64,000 bases of DNA from Paenibacillus phoenicis (GTDB lineage Bacteria > Bacillota > Bacilli > Paenibacillales > Paenibacillaceae). The DNA lies in contig NZ_JAYERP010000001.1 of the NCBI RefSeq assembly GCF_034718895.1, positions 3,571,501 through 3,635,500 on the forward strand, in the 5' to 3' direction. Shown one piece after another: positions 33,277-42,212 of the stretch. The notes under the pieces were generated by a model, which worked only from the letters and a program-made list of their open reading frames with translations, had not been told where the DNA came from and searched no databases. The first letter of the stretch is position 1. Every line of letters begins with the position of its first letter. A program made the translations under genes and the position numbers.

Positions 33277-34094
33277 CCTTGGCCTCTCCCCTCTCGTACA
33301 AACCTTGCTGCTTCAGCACACTGCTCCTCCGTCACCGCCTCCAGTGTCACGAAGCTAAGGGGCTTATGCTGCTCCAGCAGCCTCCAAAACAGCGGGTAGT
33401 TCAGCTCCCCTAGTCCTGCGGCGGTTTCTATCAATTCGCCGTTTGCGCCGCGTCGCAGATCCTTGGCATGGGCGCTGACGATGCACGAGCCCAGCAGATC
33501 GAAGGCCGTCTGGATCACTTCGTCCTGGCGGTCGAAGTTAGCGGCATTCATCAAATTGCATGGGTCGAGAACGACGCCCACACAGGAGGAGGGGAAGCGT
33601 TCCAGCGTTTGCGCCATCGTCTCTGGCGAGTCGATCAAGTGCCCTTGGGCCGCTTCAAGGCCGATGGTGACGCCCCAGCGTTCGGCTTCATCGACCAGCT
33701 CCTCCAATGCGCGGTTGAGGCGCACCCAATACTCCGGCAATCGTTCCGGGTCCGCCGGCTTGCCAACCTCCGTCGCCACGATCGGCGCACCAAAATGCCG
33801 CGCATGGCGCAGATGCTCCTTGAACCGGTCCACATTGTGCCGGTAGCTCTCCTCATCCAAGTCGATCAGGCTGGCATAACAGCCCAGCACGGCGATCCGC
33901 ACACGGTGGTCCGCAAACGCGCCGCCGATCTCAGAAGCCAAGCCCGGGCTTAATTTGCCCAGCGAGCAATCCACGTCCGAAATGGCTTTGGACAACGCCA
34001 ACTGCACATAAGGAAATTCATAGGCGGCCACCTTCGCCGCCAACTCTCGAAAAGGCTGCTTCCCCAACAAATGCGCCAAAATTCCTGCCGACAC
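33273..34094 (-). CDS. Sugar phosphate isomerase/epimerase (AP endonuclease 2-like TIM barrel)
   Basis: This 273-residue protein has Glu and His metal ligands in GVTIGLEAAQGHLID, VVLDPCNLMNAANF, CIVSAHAKDLRRG and the final FVTLEA. The start is set at GTG 34094 because AAGGAGGAG lies six bases before it; the frame extends upstream to 34160, overlapping the TetR stop, and those 22 extra residues look unstructured. Substrate is unknown. Confidence 0.78.
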   Translation of the reverse strand: MSAGILAHLLGKQPFRELAAKVAAYEFPYVQLALSKAISDVDCSLGKLSPGLASEIGGAFADHRVRIAVLGCYASLIDLDEESYRHNVDRFKEHLRHARHFGAPIVATEVGKPADPERLPEYWVRLNRALEELVDEAERWGVTIGLEAAQGHLIDSPETMAQTLERFPSSCVGVVLDPCNLMNAANFDRQDEVIQTAFDLLGSCIVSAHAKDLRRGANGELIETAAGLGELNYPLFWRLLEQHKPLSFVTLEAVTEEQCAEAARFVREGRGQG

Positions 34095-34156
34095 TTGCCT
34101 CTCCTCCTTTTTCTCATATCCCATAGGTAAACGATAGAGCACGCTCAACATGACCC

Positions 34157-34726
34157 TCAAGCCTTCGATGGACTGCTTCTTCGATACAATTGATTGATTT
34201 GGTTCGCTAGATAGCTCGGACTATAAGGGGTACCTTCCTCAATCCACCAGGTGACGATCCCCAGCGTCGATGCGGCAATGACCTCTATCGGAACTTGCTT
34301 GGAGGGATCTGCCGGCTTCCTGCGCTCCCGCCGCGTCGATACGATGTTCATCATGATCTCGAACAGTTGATGGCGGAACTCTTTATTTTCGAGCAGCACT
34401 TGGAATAACGCCGCGTTCTCATAAATCTCCTCCAGAAAGGAAACGAGCGGATTGTTGTCCTTCGTCGGACCGCCCTCGGTGAGCGGGTGAATTCTCCGGG
34501 CCAACTCGTCTAACACTTCCTTCGTCAGCTGCTCCAGCAAATCCTCCACATCGCGATAATGCAAGTAAAACGTAGCGCGGTTTAACCCCGCCCGATCGGC
34601 CAAGCCTTGCACGGTGACTTTGCGCAGATCGTTGTTCTCTTGCAGCAATGCGATCAACGCCTCCCGGAACATTCGCTTGGTCCGAATGACGCGGGGGTCC
34701 ACCTTGCCCTCCTTATTGCTCGACAT
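34157..34726 (-). CDS. TetR/AcrR-family regulator
   Basis: This 189-residue protein has an HTH in VTVQGLADRAGLNRATFYLHY near residues 38-58 and a TetR_C_7-type C-terminal domain. It heads the operon of isomerase, AAC(3)-like and HprK-like genes and is divergent from the EmrB/QacA-type exporter, so it probably represses both. Confidence 0.85.
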   Translation of the reverse strand: MSSNKEGKVDPRVIRTKRMFREALIALLQENNDLRKVTVQGLADRAGLNRATFYLHYRDVEDLLEQLTKEVLDELARRIHPLTEGGPTKDNNPLVSFLEEIYENAALFQVLLENKEFRHQLFEIMMNIVSTRRERRKPADPSKQVPIEVIAASTLGIVTWWIEEGTPYSPSYLANQINQLYRRSSPSKA

Positions 34727-34775
34727 TTCGTTTCTCCTTTGACGATCATCTGCAAATTATTCAACACAGACCCGG

Positions 34776-34786
34776 TCAACTGTTGA
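34776..34786. promoter_or_regulatory. Palindrome TCAACTGTTGA in divergent promoter region
   Basis: This perfect 11-bp palindrome lies 50 bp upstream of the TetR gene start and may be a regulator binding site. Confidence 0.4.
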
Positions 34787-34869
34787 TTAGTCTACACTTC
34801 GGCGGAATGTGTAAATGGTCTTTTGAATCGTTGCGTGGTAGTATTTTTTATCGACAGAATATCAATTAC

Positions 34870-34884
34870 TTGACTGCCCGTCAA
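34870..34884. promoter_or_regulatory. Inverted repeat TTGAC-N5-GTCAA upstream of exporter gene
   Basis: TTGACTGCCCGTCAA lies 30 bp before the exporter start, where a bound TetR repressor would block transcription. Confidence 0.45.
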
Positions 34885-34914
34885 TGAATTCCCCTTTGTG
34901 AAAGGAGCAACACC

Positions 34915-36402
34915 GTGAACACCGCAACACCAAATGTGAATAAAAAAATCCTGATGCCCGTCCTGCTCTTGGGCTCGTTCTTATCGATCTTGAACCAAAC
35001 GATCCTGAATGTCGCCTTGCCCGACTTAATGAAGGAATTCGCCATTTCGGCCACGACCGTGCAATGGCTGATTACCGGCTTCATGCTGGTGAACGGGATC
35101 CTCGTGCCGATTACAGCTTTTCTGATGCAACGATTCACGACCCGGCAGTTGTTCATTAGCTCCATGCTCTTGCTGCTCGCCGGAACGTTCATTAGCGCCG
35201 TCGCTCCCAGCTTTCCGTTTCTATTAACGGGGCGGTTGATTCAAGCCGCAGGGGCGGGCATTATCATGCCGCTGTTGATGATGGTCGTGATGGTGATCTT
35301 CCCGAAGGAAGGGCGCGGCGCAGCGATGGGACTCATCGGTCTCGCGATGATCGTAGCCCCGGCGATTGGCCCGACTTTGGCCGGCTTGGTGATCGAGCAT
35401 TTTTCCTGGCGGTGGATTTTTATCGGGATGCTGCCGCTGGTTGCGATCGTCATTCCGTTAGCGTTGAAATATATGGTGAATGTCTCGGAGACCTCGAAAC
35501 CTAAGCTGGACCTGGTTAGCATGGTCTACTCGACGCTGGGGTTCGGCGGTCTTCTTTTTGGCTTCAGCAGTGCAGGAAATAAAGGCTGGGGGAGTGCCGA
35601 AGTGCTGGCGTGTCTGATTGTCGGCGGTATTTTCCTGTTCATGTTCTGCTGGAGGCAGTTTACTTCGTCCACACCGCTGATGGATTTGCGAGTATTTAAG
35701 GAAAAGATGTACTCCGTCACCACGATCATCAGCATTATGATTATAATGGTGATGTATGCGGATATGATCCTGTTGCCGATTTACTTGCAGACCAGTCGGG
35801 GCTTCTCGGTGCTGGACACCGGCTTGCTGCTGCTGCCAGGGGCTTTAATTAATGCGTTATTGTCGCCGGTTTCCGGACGTTTGCTGGATAAATTCGGGGT
35901 CAAGCCGATTGCGATTATCGGGCTGTTGTTTACGATTCCGGCGATTTGGGGCGTTACGCATTTAACGGAAACAACGTCGTATACGTACCTGGTATTCCGT
36001 ACGATTGTACTGCGCATCGGCTTGAGCTTCTTAACGATGCCGCTAAATACCGCGGGACTCAACGCTCTGCCGAAGCAGCTAAATGCCCACGGTTCGGCCG
36101 TAACGAACACGGTCCGTCAGGTCGCCGGTGCGATCGGAACAGCCTTGGTGGTCACCATTTATACCACGCGAACCAAAAGTCATGCCGCCGAGCTGATGCA
36201 TTCCGGTCAAACCTTGTCTAAGGCACAGCTGAAAGAGATGTCGACCATTCTAGGAACCAACGACGCTTATCTTTGCATGGGAATCCTGAGCATCGTGATC
36301 CTGGCGGTGACGATCTTCATGCCAAATCGCCGAGGCGAAGCAAAGCTGAAGGGAACCCGAGGAACGCAAGAAAACGTACAACCGTCCATGAAAGAATCTT
36401 AA
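34915..36402 (+). CDS. MFS drug exporter, DHA2 (EmrB/QacA) family
   Basis: This 495-residue transporter has about 14 transmembrane segments. Motifs include LNQTILNVALPDLMKEF in helix 1, WLITGFMLVNGILVPITAFL (motif D1-like), GRLIQAAGAGIIMPLLMMVV, and the antiporter motif C-type stretch GPTLAGLVIEHFSWRWIF. It would export drugs or metabolites using the proton gradient. AAAGGAGC precedes the GTG start at 34915. A TetR gene is divergent. Confidence 0.9.
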   Translation: MNTATPNVNKKILMPVLLLGSFLSILNQTILNVALPDLMKEFAISATTVQWLITGFMLVNGILVPITAFLMQRFTTRQLFISSMLLLLAGTFISAVAPSFPFLLTGRLIQAAGAGIIMPLLMMVVMVIFPKEGRGAAMGLIGLAMIVAPAIGPTLAGLVIEHFSWRWIFIGMLPLVAIVIPLALKYMVNVSETSKPKLDLVSMVYSTLGFGGLLFGFSSAGNKGWGSAEVLACLIVGGIFLFMFCWRQFTSSTPLMDLRVFKEKMYSVTTIISIMIIMVMYADMILLPIYLQTSRGFSVLDTGLLLLPGALINALLSPVSGRLLDKFGVKPIAIIGLLFTIPAIWGVTHLTETTSYTYLVFRTIVLRIGLSFLTMPLNTAGLNALPKQLNAHGSAVTNTVRQVAGAIGTALVVTIYTTRTKSHAAELMHSGQTLSKAQLKEMSTILGTNDAYLCMGILSIVILAVTIFMPNRRGEAKLKGTRGTQENVQPSMKES

Positions 36403-36487
36403 GGGGAACATTTTGGATAAAGTCAGAGAGGACCTCCTAGCGTAAGACTGATTATAAGCTACAATGTGCAGTTAGCTTGTAAATGAG

Positions 36488-36518
36488 AAAAAAAAGCCCC
36501 CCTAAATAAGGGGGGAAT
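36488..36518 (-). terminator. Terminator for the AT-rich islet (minus strand)
   Basis: On the minus strand TTCCCCCCTTATTTAGGGGG forms a G/C-rich stem with AT loop followed by eight T residues. Confidence 0.75.
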
Positions 36519-36565
36519 AAAGTTCCGTGAAAAATGATATATCATGGTATCTCCGTTCTAAAAGG

Positions 36566-36742
36566 TTATGACCCACCACTTATAAATTGAATTACACCAA
36601 TTAAAAATAGTAATAACCAAATAGAGATGATAATAGTTATTACCTTTTTTATTAACTTCCATTTCTTGTCATGAAAATCCATTCGCTTCTCTAAATCATT
36701 TAAACGTTGTTCAACGTCTTTATGTTCATTATTAGCATTCAT
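36566..36742 (-). CDS. Haemolysin XhlA-like small membrane protein
   Basis: This 58-residue protein has an amphipathic coiled-coil segment (VEQRLNDLEKRMDFHDKKW) followed by one transmembrane helix (VITIIISIWLLLFLIGVIQF), the layout of XhlA-like phage-derived membrane proteins. ATG 36742 follows AAAGGAAT; a frame opening at 36790 has no site. It is downstream of the broken secreted-protein gene, with which it may be co-transcribed. Confidence 0.6.
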   Translation of the reverse strand: MNANNEHKDVEQRLNDLEKRMDFHDKKWKLIKKVITIIISIWLLLFLIGVIQFISGGS

Positions 36743-36818
36743 ATATAGATTCCTTTCGTTGTATAATATCAAGCTACCACCTTCTGACAAGGTGGTAGCT
36801 TATGATGAAATGAAATTC

Positions 36819-37543
36819 TTAGCTGAAAGTCATATAATATGCTTCTGCTTTTGTAAGAACATCACCAACACCTTCCCAAATTATTGAGAGGGTTCTATCT
36901 CCTCTAATCCAGGCCCATCCTGAGAGTCCGCCAGAGTTGATACCATAAGTTGTTCTAGCGTCGCTGTGTCCCCAGGAATTCCCTGGATGGAATCCACGTA
37001 ATACACTATCGGTATCAGTCACTTTTACTATTTTATAATCACCAGACTTGTCATGTCTTTCAAATTGTACAATACCTACAATCCAGGAAAGGTTTGTTCC
37101 CCCCCACCTAATCCGTCTCCCCAAATTGTTTGTTCAGAATAATCGGTGTATGTAGCGGTTGGAGAAACGGAATTAAGAATATTCGAATTATTATACATTT
37201 TTTCCAAATCAGCGTAATACTGTAGTAATGCTGCATATTCATCAAAACTATTAACAATAATCGCTCCGTTTTCAAACTTCATATCGCTAAGTTTTTTCGA
37301 TGTTACTCTCTTAAATCCTGTAGCCTCTAGTACTGCTTTCTTTGAGTGAAATTTCCCCTTTACTGATTCAAAGTATTTTGAAGGTACAATATCACGAACA
37401 GAAACTGTCTGTAAGCTTGCATTGTTACTTACATCACTCTTTTTAGAAAATTGATCATCGCTAGCATTTGCAGCTCCTAAAGATGTAAACAATAGCACGA
37501 TAGATAATAAAAATATTGCTCCTTTTTTGAACATAATTCTCAT
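36819..37543 (-). pseudogene. Secreted protein gene broken by a one-base shift in a G7 tract
   Basis: The first frame (37543 to 37076) has a signal peptide (MFKKGAIFLLSIVLLF, cleavage near AANA) and runs to GDGLGGG before shifting off frame and stopping. The second frame (from the G tract to 36819) continues NLSWIVGIVQFERHDKSGDY to EAYYMTFS. The shift point is a run of seven G on the minus strand (about 37109-37115); one additional G would give a single protein of about 240 residues. It could be a sequencing error, phase variation or a true pseudogene. Function is unknown. Confidence 0.65.
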
Positions 37544-37578
37544 TATATCCCATTTTTGTTAATAATGATTTCGCCTAA

Positions 37579-37608
37579 ATATTACCATTAAACTCATTTT
37601 CACGTCAA
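37579..37608 (-). promoter_or_regulatory. Promoter of the secreted-protein gene
   Basis: On the minus strand TTGACG (37603-37608) and TAATAT (37579-37584) are 18 bp apart and read towards the gene starting at 37543. Confidence 0.65.
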
Positions 37609-37997
37609 CCGCAATTGTGTTATTTTTACATATAATCTATATACAAGCTAACTTTTACTAAAATTAACTCTTTAATTGCTTGCTCGACAAAAGAAAGGAT
37701 TGAGAGACATCAGAAACGATTTCAAGTATAGTGGCAGAAGAGAAAATAAATGGAGAAAGTTGTAAAAGATTGAGAGTGAATCATAGCGATCTGTAGAAAT
37801 TGATGAGTTGGTTGGTTAATTATTACGTTTCTGTTCCTCCATTACAATCTATTAACCTCATGCATGAAATAAAAAACTCCAAATGACATACTCTTCCAAA
37901 TCATATAAAATAAATAAGACAATTTGAACTATTATCTCAGTACAAAATTATTGCATCACATGTTAGGCAATACTCAAAAATTTAAGGAGGAGTGAAC
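37609..37997. other. AT-rich intergenic region
   Basis: No gene is seen. The strongly AT-rich stretch ends in TTTAAGGAGG at 37981-37990, the ribosome binding site of the following phosphodiesterase gene, whose promoter must lie within this region. Confidence 0.5.
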
Positions 37998-40238
37998 TTG
38001 ATCAAATCCCGCAGTCCTAAATTTATCCTTGCATCCTTGCTTGCGGCCAGCCTGGCAGCCCTGCCATTCACGGCGTCTGCAGCAGACACGAGCAATGCAG
38101 CAACCGTAGAACTCCGCATTATGGAGACGACCGACCTCCATGTGAACATCGTGAACTACGACTATTTTGCGGATAAGCCTACCGATGAGTACGGCTTGGC
38201 CAAGACCGCCACGCTGATCAAGCAAGCGCGTGCGGAAGCGAAGAACAGCTTGCTGATCGACAACGGTGACCTGATTCAAGGGAATCCGCTGGGCGACTAT
38301 GTCGCGACGGTAGACAAGCTGCAAGAGGGCGAGACCCATCCGGTTTACAAAGCGATGAATTTGCTTGGTTATGATGTCGGCAACTTCGGCAACCACGAGT
38401 TCAACTACGGTCTGGATTTCCTGAAGACGGCGGTAGCAGGCTCGGATTTTCCTTACGTCAACGCCAACATTTACTTAGATGATCAAGATCAAGACCCTTC
38501 GAACGACAAAAACGCCTTCACTCCATACATCATCCTCGACAAAGAGGTGACCGACAGCACCGGAGCGAAGCACACGCTGAAGGTTGGCGTGATCGGCTTC
38601 GTGCCTCCGCAAATTTTGTCTTGGGACAAGGCGAATCTTGAAGGGAAAGTTATCACGAAGGATATCGTAGAAACTGCAAAGAAATTCGTTCCTGAGATGA
38701 AAAAAGCAGGCGCAGACCTCATCATCGCGGTACCGCACTCCGGCTTCGAGGACATTCCGCAAACCCCGCTGATGGAGAACTCCGTCCTCTACCTGAGCAA
38801 GGTGGAAGGCATCGACGCGATCCTGTTCGGTCACGCGCATAAGGTGTTCCCGGACGCTTCCTTCGAAGGCAAAACCGGCGTCGACCTGGCCAAAGGGACG
38901 ATCAACGGTGTTCCTGCCGTAGAACCGGGATATTGGGGCAACAACTTGGGAATCATCGACCTGACGCTGGAGAAATCCGGTGATACTTGGACGGTGAAGA
39001 ATTCCAAAGTCGCTGTGAAGCCGATTTACGATACGGAGAATAAGAAGCCGCTGGTAGATGCCGACCCAACGATCTGGGACGCGATTAAAGAGGACCACGA
39101 GGCTACCCTGGAATACATCCGCGGCCCGGTGGGCAAGACAACGGCTCCAATTAACAGCTGGTTCGCCCTGATTCAGGACGATCCTTCCATCCAAATCGTG
39201 ACCAACGCGCAAAAATGGTACGTCGAGAAGCATCTGCAAGGCACGGAATACGAAGGATTGCCCGTACTGTCGGCAGGCGCTCCATTTAAAGCCGGCGGAC
39301 GTCAAGGCGCGAACTACTATACGGATATTCCTGCCGGGGATATCGCGATTAAGAACGTAGCCGACCTGTACCTGTACTCCAACACAGTAAACGCTGTGCT
39401 GGTAACCGGCGCCGAGCTTAAGGAATGGCTCGAATGGTCCGCCGGACAGTTCAACCAAATCGATCCGAACAAAACGGAAGAGCAAGAATTGGTGAACTAC
39501 GATTTCCCTACGTATAACTATGATGTGATCGACGGCGTAACGTATCAAATCGACGTGACGCAACCGGCGAAATACGATGCGAAAGGCAACTTGGTCAATG
39601 AAAAAGCCAGCCGGATCGTGAATCTGTCCTATAACGGCAAGCCGATTGATCCTGAGCAAAAATTCGTTGTCGCCAGCAACAACTATCGCGCGTCGTCCAG
39701 CAAATTTGCGAACCCGGACGGCAAGCGCATCATCCTGGCTTCGCCGGATGAGAACCGCCAAGTCATCATCGACTACATCCGTGAGAACGGCACGATCAAC
39801 CCGACGGCAGACGGCAACTGGTCGCTCGCTCCGTTCGGTAACGCCAACGTGACGTTCGAAACTTCGCCAGCCGCTAAGGAAGCCGCTGCGAAGGCCGGCA
39901 ACCTGGAGTATGTAACTAATACGGAAGACGGCTATGCCAAGTTCAAGCTGAGCTCGGCAGCGGAGTCGGTGAACCCGACTCCGGAACCAACGCCAACGCC
40001 AACGCCAGAACCGACACCGGAACCTGCACCTGCACCAACACCGGCCCCTACGCCGAAGCCTGAACCTGCTCCTGCAACTGAGAAGGACATCGTCCACATC
40101 GTGAAGAAGGGTGACACGTTGTACCACATTGCACTGGAGCACGGCACGACGTGGCAAGCACTGGCCAAGTACAACAAACTGAAGAATCCGCACTTGATCC
40201 GGATTGGACAGAAGATTTTGATTCCGGTGAAGAAATAA
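37998..40238 (+). CDS. Secreted 2',3'-cyclic-nucleotide phosphodiesterase/3'-nucleotidase with LysM
   Basis: This secreted bifunctional enzyme (746 residues) is of the CpdB/YfkN type. Signal peptide ends near ALPFTASAA. The metallophosphatase domain has ETTDLHVNI, LLIDNGDLIQGNPLGDY, VGNFGNHEFNYGLD and LFGHAHKVFPD (metal ligands). The 5'-nucleotidase C-terminal domain covers about 370-620. A Pro-rich linker (about 655-695) leads to one LysM domain (VHIVKKGDTLYHIALEHG to GQKILIPVKK), which should hold it on peptidoglycan. TTG 37998 is chosen because AAGGAGG lies 7-8 bases upstream, too close for GTG 37992. Role: scavenging extracellular nucleotides for phosphate and nucleoside. Confidence 0.9.
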   Translation: MIKSRSPKFILASLLAASLAALPFTASAADTSNAATVELRIMETTDLHVNIVNYDYFADKPTDEYGLAKTATLIKQARAEAKNSLLIDNGDLIQGNPLGDYVATVDKLQEGETHPVYKAMNLLGYDVGNFGNHEFNYGLDFLKTAVAGSDFPYVNANIYLDDQDQDPSNDKNAFTPYIILDKEVTDSTGAKHTLKVGVIGFVPPQILSWDKANLEGKVITKDIVETAKKFVPEMKKAGADLIIAVPHSGFEDIPQTPLMENSVLYLSKVEGIDAILFGHAHKVFPDASFEGKTGVDLAKGTINGVPAVEPGYWGNNLGIIDLTLEKSGDTWTVKNSKVAVKPIYDTENKKPLVDADPTIWDAIKEDHEATLEYIRGPVGKTTAPINSWFALIQDDPSIQIVTNAQKWYVEKHLQGTEYEGLPVLSAGAPFKAGGRQGANYYTDIPAGDIAIKNVADLYLYSNTVNAVLVTGAELKEWLEWSAGQFNQIDPNKTEEQELVNYDFPTYNYDVIDGVTYQIDVTQPAKYDAKGNLVNEKASRIVNLSYNGKPIDPEQKFVVASNNYRASSSKFANPDGKRIILASPDENRQVIIDYIRENGTINPTADGNWSLAPFGNANVTFETSPAAKEAAAKAGNLEYVTNTEDGYAKFKLSSAAESVNPTPEPTPTPTPEPTPEPAPAPTPAPTPKPEPAPATEKDIVHIVKKGDTLYHIALEHGTTWQALAKYNKLKNPHLIRIGQKILIPVKK

Positions 40239-40263
40239 GAACAGCGGTTTAAACCCAAAAGCC

Positions 40264-40311
40264 AAAGCCGCCTCCTGTAGGTCGTCATCCGACCCGCCGA
40301 GAGGCGGCTTT
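40264..40311. terminator. Bidirectional terminator
   Basis: AAAGCCGCCTC (40264-40274) and GAGGCGGCTTT (40301-40311) form an 11-bp stem; T runs follow on the plus strand and A runs precede it, serving both convergent genes. Confidence 0.75.
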
Positions 40312-40330
40312 TCTTGATAGGTGCGCACAC

Positions 40331-40822
40331 CTACAATTTCACCGTCTTGTTCAGCTCCGCTTCCGTTTCCTTGCCCGTCAGCTGGGAGAACATGCGCTTG
40401 ATCACTTTGACGAGATTGCCGGTTTCCCAATATTCCGCCGCTTCGGCCTTCACTTTGATCAGGACTAGATTCGGATCGTCGCTGGTCGTATGCAGGAACT
40501 TGGCATAGGCGGCGTTCCAAAACTGCTTAATCTTCTCCCGGTCGTTGACCACCTCCGCCGTCCCGCGTACCGATACGTAGGAATCCCCAACGTACGACAC
40601 GTTCACATGAGGATGATCCTTCAGCTGGCTGTATTTATCCGTCTCCTCTTTGGTGAGGAACCACAGATCCCCGTCAAATTCGACTTCCTGGGTTTTCATC
40701 GGACGCGCCACCAGCCCTTCCTTCGTCACCGTGGTCAGCATCGCGATGTCGATGCCCTTGATCAATTTCCGCACCGTCTCCACCGCTTCTTGGTGCGCCG
40801 TCTGGTTATTTGTCACTGTCAT
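40331..40822 (-). CDS. Pyridoxamine 5'-phosphate oxidase-like general stress protein
   Basis: This 163-residue split-barrel flavin-binding protein of the general stress protein 26 type contains IAMLTTVTKEGLVARPMKTQ, DGDLWFLTKEETDKYSQL and VSYVGDSYVSVRGTAEVV. It probably binds FMN or F420-like cofactor. Substrate is unknown. It stands alone between a terminator and an intergenic repeat. Confidence 0.85.
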   Translation of the reverse strand: MTVTNNQTAHQEAVETVRKLIKGIDIAMLTTVTKEGLVARPMKTQEVEFDGDLWFLTKEETDKYSQLKDHPHVNVSYVGDSYVSVRGTAEVVNDREKIKQFWNAAYAKFLHTTSDDPNLVLIKVKAEAAEYWETGNLVKVIKRMFSQLTGKETEAELNKTVKL

Positions 40823-40910
40823 GTCTGTTCACTCCGTTTAGGTTATTTTTTCTTACCTGTTGTTAGATTGAACAGAACTTCTAAAAATAACCGCTAATCA
40901 CGCTCCCGAG

Positions 40911-41095
40911 CTAACGGACCTCATTGGCGCTATTTATCCATTTCCCGAGAATTTCCCGTTGTAACGGACTCCAAGTACCTTATTGGGCTCTTTTTCTCAT
41001 CATTCGAGTTCATCTTTGGCTAATAACGCCCCGTGAGTCCGTTAGAGCTGCGAACATCCCCTGCAAGGACATTTAACGTCTCTGGAGTCCGTTAG
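40911..41095. repeat. 50-nt-period inverted intergenic element, copy 1
   Basis: TAACGGAC occurs at 40912 and 40962; its complement GTCCGTTA at 41037 and 41087. Both pairs are exactly 50 nt apart and the whole is arranged symmetrically around a 67-nt centre. The DNA between motifs is non-coding. Confidence 0.7.
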
Positions 41096-41164
41096 CTCAG
41101 TTGCCCATCCCAAAAAATCCCCCTGACAACACCTCTGTCCGGATTACATACACGAATAACATTT

Positions 41165-42115
41165 TTACTCTTGCGTTCCGCCCGTCAATCCCCGTACGAA
41201 CGCCTCGAAGTTCGGCGCGAGAGGAGTGGCCTTCTTGCTGGCCTTCTCAACGTAAACCACCTCCGGCTCGCCAACGTTGGTGGATTCCCGATAATCAAGC
41301 ATCACGACCCCGGTGTCAGACGGCGTATCGCAGAGGACCACACCGAATTCGGGATATCCTTCCCGCTCGATCGTGGCACGGCTTCCGGCTGCCCCGCACA
41401 GGGAGTGCGGTTTTTCCCGTCCGATGCCCATGATTCCTAGAATCTCGATGGTCTCGCCGGTTTGAGTCCGGAAGTATCGGTTCCGAGGGATTCCACCATT
41501 ATGCACTTTCATCAGGTTCACATAAAAAGCCGGCAACCGGAAAACAAGTGACTCCTCCACAGACTCGACCAGCGCATCTGTAGGTGGCGCCGAGACGTAC
41601 TTCTCTGCCGCAGGATTGTCATCGTCCCAGAAGCCCTCCGCGTCAAAATCCCCTTCGAAAACGACCGGTTCCGCCGCGATTTGCTCGCCCTCCGAACCCT
41701 TAGCTTCCGCCGCTTCAGACGCAGACGACTCCGATGTTGCTTCCTCGTCCCCAGCCTCGCCTGCAGCTGTCTTCTCTTCGATCCAACTCAAGAACTCCAA
41801 CGTATCCTCGTCTCCCGGCTCCAACCGATCTGCCGTCTCAAACGCGATCCGCGCTTCGTCATACCGATCCAAATAGTAATACGCCAAGCCGATCCGATAA
41901 TGCCACAACGGGTCATCCTGACCCTCATCAGCAATCTTCAGGAATTGCTCAACCGCCTCTTCGTACCGTTCCAGATTATTCAGCGCACGCCCCAAATGGC
42001 TGATCAGCTGATAATCTCTTTCTTCCTCCGGCACGTCCATGACCGCTTGAACGATCTTTTCGTATTCATCCTCTTCATGCCACGTTTGCAGCTGTTCCAA
42101 TAGCTCTTCTCTCAT
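41165..42115 (-). CDS. TPR-repeat protein with C-terminal SMI1/KNR4 (SUKH) domain
   Basis: This 316-residue cytoplasmic protein has TPR-like helical repeats at residues 1-105 (HLGRALNNLERYEEAVEQFL, YYLDRYDEARIAFETA), an acidic low-complexity linker (about 110-155), then a SUKH fold (VEESLVFRLPAFYVNLMKVH NGG, EILGIMGIG, VVLCDTPSDTGVVMLDYR). SUKH domains are often immunity proteins against secreted nucleases, but stand-alone TPR fusions may serve other roles. ATG 42115 follows GGGAGG; a frame opening at 42190 has no site. Confidence 0.8.
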   Translation of the reverse strand: MREELLEQLQTWHEEDEYEKIVQAVMDVPEEERDYQLISHLGRALNNLERYEEAVEQFLKIADEGQDDPLWHYRIGLAYYYLDRYDEARIAFETADRLEPGDEDTLEFLSWIEEKTAAGEAGDEEATSESSASEAAEAKGSEGEQIAAEPVVFEGDFDAEGFWDDDNPAAEKYVSAPPTDALVESVEESLVFRLPAFYVNLMKVHNGGIPRNRYFRTQTGETIEILGIMGIGREKPHSLCGAAGSRATIEREGYPEFGVVLCDTPSDTGVVMLDYRESTNVGEPEVVYVEKASKKATPLAPNFEAFVRGLTGGTQE

Positions 42116-42212
42116 TGATTGGCCTCCCAAGCGCATTGTCCATAAGAAAATTATACCATTCCCGGGACATGCATCACCAGCGAAGCCCATCGGAGTTGAA
42201 ATGTTGCCCGTC

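Noticed and set aside
38475-40520. 681-codon open frame antisense to the cyclic nucleotide phosphodiesterase
   Set aside because: Arises from third-position GC bias opposite a strongly supported gene; Arg/Val-rich with no domain.
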